DNA from: Cyrtodaria siliqua
Lineage: Eukaryota; Mollusca; Bivalvia; Adapedonta; Hiatellidae
Assembly: GCA_037043455.1 (NCBI GenBank)
Contig: JAWPHD010001229.1
Location: 280,036 to 344,035 of the forward strand
Direction: 5' to 3'
DNA length: 64,000 bases
Below the pieces are notes generated by a model, which saw only the letters and a program-made list of their open reading frames with translations, was not told where the DNA came from and ran no database searches. Positions 57,564 through 64,000 of this stretch are shown one piece after another; position 1 is the first letter of the stretch; the number at the start of each line of letters is the position of its first letter. The position numbers and the translations under genes were made by a program.

Positions 57564-58262
57564 TTAGGTAGGCGTCATCATAGGGTCCACAGCCTGTCCG
57601 GTCATCGTACAATTAAAGAGGAAAGCATAGTGTCGAACTGTAAAAGGGTCCACCACCAAGCATGCAGTACGTTGCAAAATGATAGGGTCATAACCTCTTT
57701 TGATAAACTTTTTAACAAGTTTAACAAAGATAGTATGAAAGTGATCATGACCTAGAATCTTACGAAGTTTATAAATCACATCACCATAGAAGTCAGGTTG
57801 TGATAGTCCTTGTCGCAGAAGATTATCAGGATGAAGTGCTGTTCATTGATTTTTGGAGGACAAGACCTCCTTCATATAAATTACTTTTATATTTGGAAAG
57901 AAGATCAGGGTTACGATAATAAAATTTTGCAAAGGTTTTACGAAGTTTATGGTAACGGTAACCCTGATTGAGTAACTTTTTAGTTATACAGAGATTACGA
58001 ATATTAAAGTCCTCAACTCGAGTAAAAGCTCTAGAAAAACGAATAAGTTGAGACACATATACCCCATAAGAAGTTGCTCGGGGAACATCCCCATCCAAGT
58101 GGGGATAATTAACAATGTCAAAATTAAAATCATCTCTCTTGTCATAGATTTTGCTAATTATTTTACCATTTTCAATCGAGAGATCTAAATCAAGAAAAGA
58201 AGCGTTATTATCAGATATATTAGCTTTGTTAAGCTGAAGTTCTTTAGGATAAATATAATTAA
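57564..58262 (-). pseudogene. Retroelement RT, C-terminal part (antisense)
   Basis: On the minus strand: IYPKELQLNKANISDNNASF, LDLDLSIENGKIISKIYDKR, DDFNFDIVNYPHLDGDVPRA, TSYGVYVSQLIRFSRAF and NQGYRYHKLRKTFAKFYYRN, then a stop at 57826. A second frame gives LLRQGLSQPDFYGDVIYKLR to VRHYAFLFNCTMTGQAVDPM and a stop at 57564. I recall this C-terminal pattern (YDKRDDF, SYGVYISQLIR, FLFNCT) from RT proteins of marine invertebrates; its clade is not resolved here. The N-terminal RT with the catalytic motif is missing. Confidence 0.7.
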
Positions 58263-58394
58263 GTCATTATAATGAAGTCAGATCAGTCCAGTAGACTATA
58301 TGGTTCAATTCACGCACCCCATGCAAGGCTTGTAGATACTAAAGCAGTATCATATACGTAAATGACATCTTAAATGAATATGGAAATATAGAGG

Positions 58395-58760
58395 AAAATT
58401 ACATTATTAGCAAGTTAAAAAACAAAAATAATTGGATGACAAAAATGTGAAGAATAAAAAAAGCTTTGCCACATACATGGAAAGAAATCCTGAGTTCAGA
58501 AATTTCAAGAAAAACAAAATTAAATATAAATAAAAACATTTTGAATGTTCAATTGAATGGAAAAAATTTACATTTGTCAGATGTAACAAACAAAACTATT
58601 TACAAACATTTTTTGAAATCTAAAACTTCCCCAAACATAGGAATAAACATATGGACAAACATTTTATGTGTTGATAATCAAGAAATCAGTAAAACGCTAG
58701 AATTTATACACACTGGGATTCATTCAAACAAATTAAAAGTTTTTGGATGTTTCCCATGAA
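58395..58760 (+). pseudogene. L1/Tx1-like ORF2 fragment
   Basis: PHTWKEILSSEISRKTKLNI, SDVTNKTIYKHFLKSKTS and INIWTNILCVDNQEISK match the region after the RT domain of L1/Tx1-like elements (W..IL and K.IY..L patterns). Only this internal piece is present, in plus orientation. Confidence 0.55.
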
Positions 58761-58789
58761 TAGAAGACTATACAGAAGAATTTTTTTTT

Positions 58790-60075
58790 CGATTTAAAAT
58801 TCAAGATGGCCGCCGTTACTAAAAAAATAGTATAAAACTTAAAAAATCTTCTTTTCAAAAACCGCCCAACAGATTTTGAAAATATTTATGTAGTAATGAT
58901 AACCAACTATAGTTCTATTAGATTTGTTCAAATAAAGTCCCTAGGGTTAAAAATGGCCCCGCCCCGAGGGTTCAGTTAGGGGACACTTGTGATTATAATA
59001 CACATTAATTTTTTTTTCTTTAAAATGGAACTGATTTTGCCTATATTTTCACAGAAGCATTGTTTGGTCAAGGAGATTCAGATTTGTTAAGATGACTGGA
59101 TTCCACTGTCTTAAGGGGTCAGGAGAGTCCCCGAAAGGGTAATAATTTGGAATTTCAAAAACCTTTTTCTTAAGAATCAGTTCATATTTGGCATAAATTA
59201 TCCCTACGAGTAGGGGTTTGAATCAAGATAAGAATCAAGGAGCTAGTATTTATAGGGGCCCTGTTAGGAGACTTTGAGTTTTACATAGGAATACTACGGG
59301 AAAACGGAAATTTTTCATTTTTTCATGCATATGTGCAAAAATATTTTTCAGTTTGAGTTCTAAAGCATCATATAGTCATAGCAAATAAGATTTGGTTCAA
59401 TAAAGGAGGATTGTATTTCCATAAGGGGCCAGGTGGGGCCACAAAAGGGTTAAAATTGAAATTTTTAAAAAATCTTCTCTACAACCGGTCAGTCAAATTG
59501 GTTCATATTTTATATATAAATTATCCCTATGAGTAGGTGTTTGAATTGTGTTCAAATCAAGGGGCTAGCATTTATAGGGGCCCTGTTAGGGGACTTTGAG
59601 TTTTATATAGGAATACTATGGGAAAATAAAATATTCTCAATTTTTCATCCATTTGTGCAAAATTATTATTCAGTTTGAGATCTGAAGCATCATCTAGTCA
59701 TAGTGAATAAAATTTGGTTCAATAAAAAGGATTGAATTTCCAAAAGGGCCACAAAAGGGTTAAAATTGAATTTTTTTAAAAAACTTCTTCTCTACAACCG
59801 GTTAGTCAAATTAGTTCATATTTGATATAAATTATCCCTATGAGTAGGGGTTTGAAGTTTGTACAAATCAAGGGGCTGGAATGGATAGGGGCTATGGGGA
59901 CTTTCGAGTTTTACATAGGAGTAGTATAGGAGAATGGAAAATTCTCATTTTCTCCAACAATTGTGCAAAAATAATTCTGAATTTGAGATTTAAAGCATTG
60001 TCTAGAATTAGGAAATTAATTTTTTCCAAAAACGAGAATTGAAATTCCATAAAGAGCCTGGAGGGCCCAAAAATG
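58790..60075 (+). repeat. About 315-bp tandem array, three to four diverged units
   Basis: ATAAATTATCCCTATGAGTA recurs at 59193, 59516 and 59827, with TATAGGGGCCCTGTTAGG, GAGTTTTACATAGGAATACT and ACCGGTCAGTCAAATT in between. An incomplete unit precedes at 58800-59000 (AAGATGGCCGCC). Probably the core of another tandem-core element; the ends are not identified. Confidence 0.75.
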
Positions 60076-60077
60076 GT

Positions 60078-60310
60078 TGACATGCAGATGAATTTATTGT
60101 TTTTGATTCCCATTCCAGAGATGCTAATGGATTGTGTGTAGAAGATGGTAAAAGTGTTGTTTTTCGTCAACATAACTTAAACTTTCTGAGTGAATACTTT
60201 CGGATGTTGATAGTCACTATCTGGTAACAAACGACATTTTAACTGTCAATATGATATGCATGTTTTCTCTTTGAAATCAGTTCAAGAACAAAATGCAAAA
60301 AAAACAAAAC
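60078..60310 (+). pseudogene. Decayed piece of the protease-like ORF
   Basis: Closely repeats 53820-54055 (GATTCCCATTCCAGAGATGC, TTGTGTGTAGAAGATGGTAA, TCAGTTCAAGAACAAAATGC) with small indels that break the frame. It ends where repeat A4 starts. Confidence 0.75.
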
Positions 60311-60311
60311 A

Positions 60312-61880
60312 ACAAGAGGTCAATGACCTTGAAGCTCTACTGATTGATTTTGATTTCAGGAAGTAGTCGCTACAAACATGTTTTTTGAAAAATTATTTTT
60401 AGCTGTGGCGGCCATCTTGAATTTCCGGCCGACCTGAAATTTTGCTAGGATCAATAAGACATCAAGACCAACATTCCTGTGAAGTTTCATGAAAATCCAG
60501 AGGAGTAGTCGCTACAAGTTGTCATTATATAACTGTATGTAAAAAAAGATGGCCTCTGACAGCCATGTTTAACATTGAATCAAAACGATTTTTGACAAGG
60601 ACCAACAGCATGTCATGCTGATCATTTTAGAAAAAGTCCCATATCAATATCACTTATAGTTTTCAAGTAGTCGCTACAAACTTGTATTTTGAAAATCTAT
60701 TTTAGCCATTGCGGCCATCTTGAATTTCCGGCCTACCTGAAATTTTGCTAGGATCAATAAGACATCAAGAGCAACATTCGTGTGAAGTTTCATGAAAATC
60801 CGTCAAGTAGTTTCAGAGGAGTAATCGCTACAAGTTTTCATTATATAACTCTATGTAAACAAAGATGGCCACTGGCAGCCATGTTTAACGTCGAATCAAA
60901 ACAATGTTCGACTCTTATAACCACCATGTCATGCTGATCATTTTAGAAAAAGTCCCATATCAATATCACTTATAGTTTTCAAGAAGTAGTCGCTACAAAC
61001 TTATTTTTTAAAAATCTATTTTTAGCTGTGGTGGCCATCTTGAATTTCTGGCTGATCTGAAATTTTGCTAGGATCAATTACACATTAAGAGCAACATTCC
61101 TGTAAAGTTTCATGAAAATCCGCCAAGTAGTTTCAGAGGAGTAGTCGCTACAAGTTTTCATTATATAACTCTATGTAAACAAAGATGGCCACTGGCAGTC
61201 ATGTGTAACGTCGAATCAAAATAATGTTCGACTCGGATAACCATCATGTCATGCTGATCATTTTAGAAAAAATCCAATATCAATATCACTTGGTTTTCAA
61301 GAAGTAGTCGCTACAAACTTATTTTTTAAAAATCTATTTTTAGCTGTGGCGGCCATCTTGAATTTCTGGCCGATCTGAAATTTTGCTAGGATCAATTAGA
61401 CATTAAGAGCAACATTCCTGTAAAGTTTCATGAAAATCCGTCAAGTAGTTTCAGAGGAGTAGTCGCTACAAGTTTTTACTATATAACTCTATGTAAACAA
61501 AGATGGCCGCTGGCAGCCATGTTTAACGTTGAATCAAAACGATTTTTGACAAGGATCAACATCATGTCATGCTGATCATTTTAGAAAAAGTCCCATATCA
61601 ATATCACTTATAGTTTTCAAGAAGTAGTCGCTACAAACTTGTATTTTAAAACTCTATTTTTAGCTTTGGTGGCCATCTTGGATTTCACATCAACATGAAT
61701 TTTTGCTAGGATCAACTAGACTTTATGGGCAACATTTCTGTAAAGTTTCATGAATATCCATCCAGAAGTTTCAGATGAGTTGTCGCTACAAATAAAAGTT
61801 TACGGACAGACAGACGGACAGACGGACGACGGACGCTGCACCACGGCATAAGCTCTGCTGATCTCTGATCAGTAGAGCTA
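60312..61880 (+). mobile_element. HINE-type repeat A, complete copy (A4)
   Basis: Starts ACAAGAGGTCAATGACCTTG. Core units of about 320 bp, GACG-type microsatellite at 61802-61832, 3' hairpin ending ATCAGTAGAGCTA. Joined directly to repeat B2. Confidence 0.85.
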
Positions 61881-64000
61881 ACAAGAGGCCCAAGAGGGCC
61901 TGTGAACGCTCTACTGGCTGTTATACCATTGATGAATCGAGTCGTACTACATGGTGTCTAGAGTGTACACAAGGTTTTTCAAGTATTGGACCTAGTGACC
62001 TAGTTTTTGACCCCATGGGACCCATTTTCGAACTTGACCAAAATATAATTAAGACAACATTTCGACAAAGTTTCATCAAGATCGGGTCAGAAATATTGCC
62101 TCTAGAGTGTACTAGTGACCTAGTTTTTGACCCTGTGTGACCCTGTGTGACCCATTTTCGAACTTTAGCAAGCTATAATTGAGACAAATATTCTGACAAA
62201 ATTGCATCAAGATCGGGTCAAAAATATGGCCTCTAGAGTGTACACACGGTTTTTCCAAAGTTTTACCTAGTGACCTAGTTTTTAACACCATGTGACCCAT
62301 TTTTGAACTTGACCAAGATATAATTAAGACAAACATTTTGACAAAGAGTGTACACAAGGTTTTCCCAATATTTGACCTAGTGACCTAGTTTTTAACCCCA
62401 TGTGACCCATTTTCAAATTTGACCAAGATATAATTAAGACAAACATTCTGACAAAGTTGCATCAAGCTCGGGTCAAAAATATGGCCTCTAGAGTGTACAC
62501 AAGGTTTTTCCAATATTTGACCTAGTGACCTAGTTTTTAACTTCATGTGACCCATTTCCGAACTTGATCAAGATATAATTAAGATAAACAATTTGACAAA
62601 ATTTCATCAAGATTGGGTAACAAATATGACCTCTAGAGTGTACACAAGTTTTTTCAAGTATTTGACCTAGTGACCTAGTTTTTGACCCCACATGACCCAT
62701 TTTTGAACTTGACCGAGATTTCATTGAGACAAACATTCTGACAAAGTTTCATCAAGATCGGGTTAAAAATATGGCCTCCAGAGTGTACACACGGTTTTTC
62801 CAAAGTTTGACCTAGTGACCTAGTTTTTAACACCATGTGACCCATTTTTGAACTTGACCAAGATATAATTAAGACAAACATTTTGACAAAGTTTCATCAA
62901 GATTGGGTCAGAAATACGGCTTCTAGAGTGTACACAAGGTTTTTCAAGTATTTGACCTAGTGACCTAGTTTTTAACCCCATGTGACCCATTTTCAAACTT
63001 GACCAAGATATAATTAAGACAAACATTCTGACAAAGTTGCATCAAGCTCGGGTCAAAAATATGGCCTCTAGAGTGTACACAAGGTTTTTCCAATATTTGA
63101 CATAGTGACCTAGTTTTTGACCCCACATGACCCATTTTCGAACTTGACCGAGATTTCATTGAGACAAACAATTAAGATAAACATTCTGACAAAGTTGCAT
63201 CAAGCTCGGGTCAAAAAATATGGCCTCTAGAGTGTACACAAGGTTTTTCCAATATTTGACCTAGTGACCTAGTTTTTAACTTCATGTGACCCATTTTCGA
63301 ACTTGATCAAGATATAATTAAGATAAACAATTTGACAAAGTTTCATCAAGATTGGGTAACAAATATGACCTCTAGAGTATACACAAGTTTTTTCAAGTAT
63401 TTGACCTAGTGACCTAGTTTTTGACCCCACATGACCCATTTTTGAACTTGACCGAGATTTCATTAAGACAAACATTCTGACAAAGTTTCATCAAGATCAG
63501 GTCAAAAATATGGCCTCTAGAGTGTACACACGGTTTTTCCAAAGTTTGACCTAGTGACCTAGTTTTTAAAACCATGTGACCCATTTTTGAACTTGACCAA
63601 GATATAATTAAGACAAACATTTTGACATAGTTTCATGAAGATTGGGTCAGAAATACGGCTTCTAGAGTGTACACAAGGTTTTTCAAGTATTTGACCTAGT
63701 GACCTAGTTTTTAACCCCATGTGACCCATTTTCAAACTTGACCAAGATATAATTAAGACAAACATTCTGACAAAGTTGCATCAAGCTCGGGTCAAAAATA
63801 TGGCCTTTAGAGTGTACACAAGGTTTTTCCAATATTTGACCTAGTGACCTAGTTTTTGACCCCACATGACCCATTTTCGAACTTGACCAAGATTTCATTG
63901 AGACAAACATTCTGACAAAGTTTCATGATTGATTGCATCAGAAATGTGGCCTCTAGAGTGTACACAAGCAAAAGTTAACGGACGGACGACGGAAGACGGA
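61881..64000 (+). mobile_element. HINE-type repeat B2, runs off the window
   Basis: Starts ACAAGAGGCCCAAGAGGGCC, then CGCTCTACTGGCT. The core monomer is about 145 bp with GTGACCTAGTTTTTGACCCC, CATGTGACCCATTTTCGAAC and GGCCTCTAGAGTGTACACA. It ends in AAGTTAACGGACGGACGACG at the window edge, where the microsatellite begins. The 68-codon antisense open frames every 145 bp are artefacts of the repeat. Confidence 0.85.
62526..63915 (+). repeat. 739-bp higher-order repeat in the B2 core
   Basis: Four successive monomers (62530, 62675, 62820, 62965) recur in the same order 739 bp later (63269, 63414, 63559, 63704), each being closer to its counterpart than to its neighbours. 739 is about five 145-bp monomers. 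Confidence 0.85.

Noticed and set aside
62112..63910. A family of 68-residue antisense proteins
   Set aside because: They recur with the 145-bp satellite unit, have no start context, and shift frame from unit to unit.

Overview
The window is 64 kb of AT-rich, intron-bearing animal nuclear DNA crowded with mobile elements. It is most likely from a bivalve mollusc. That is inferred from the style of the repeats (tandem-core elements with GACG-type microsatellites, tRNA-derived SINEs, L1/Tx1-like and CR1-like LINEs) and from recalled similarity; no database was searched. No prokaryotic gene layout, rRNA or CRISPR array is present.

The best-preserved host-type gene runs on the plus strand from 24904 to 31857. 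It has eight coding exons whose phases add up exactly to 1528 codons plus a stop. It joins a lysine-rich N-terminus, Cys clusters, an RNase H/DDE-like block (FSDG...SQYK, HGKG.CD), a lysine-rich linker of eight near-identical 19-residue repeats, and a vertnin-type OTU cysteine-protease-like domain. Downstream come four tandem copies of one 75-bp exon, each with its 209-bp intron. A second gene-like series at 2983-12070 carries repeated SPRK-type basic exons, a Thr/Ser/Gln-rich exon and a BEN domain. It has frameshifts and an in-frame stop inside the BEN domain, so it looks like a decayed gene.

Layout. 1-2812: Helentron-like (HINE-type) repeat A, one copy nested in a SINE. 2983-12070: BEN-type pseudogene with MITEs in its introns (TTAA, TA and TTAACCC-ended families) and an inverted pair of repeat C. 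12171-14905: repeat A joined to repeat B1. 16600-20480: decayed CR1/jockey-like LINE with an SGNH-type ORF1. 20510-21665: tail-to-tail B repeats. 21850-24790: minisatellites, a 275-bp MITE with 8-bp target duplications, and a 172-178-bp tandem array. 24904-31857: DDE/OTU gene. 33300-35640: minisatellite, Gln-rich exon, SINE, possible BEN C-terminal exon. 37680-41000: DIRS-like gag fragment, hAT-like C-terminus leading directly into a 1.5-kb array of 113/136-bp repeats, Ty3/gypsy fragment. 41098-45203: decayed ORFs, one with an SGNH domain. 45941-52012: 5'-truncated but largely readable L1/Tx1-like LINE with a 47-A tail, inserted in a tandem repeat. 53722-57000: rearranged cysteine-protease-like ORF with a MITE, fold-back repeats and duplicated acidic exons. 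57018-58760: antisense retroelement RT fragment and an L1 fragment. 58790-64000: 315-bp array, repeat A joined to repeat B2, the latter with a 739-bp higher-order repeat.

The non-autonomous families A, B and C share one plan: a 5' end ACAAG, a subterminal motif, a tandem core, a GACG-type microsatellite (A and B), and a 3' hairpin whose 3' arm repeats the subterminal motif. Cores differ between copies with the same ends. Nothing here can be called a proven new system. The strongest candidates for follow-up are the DDE/OTU gene and the modular repeat superfamily.
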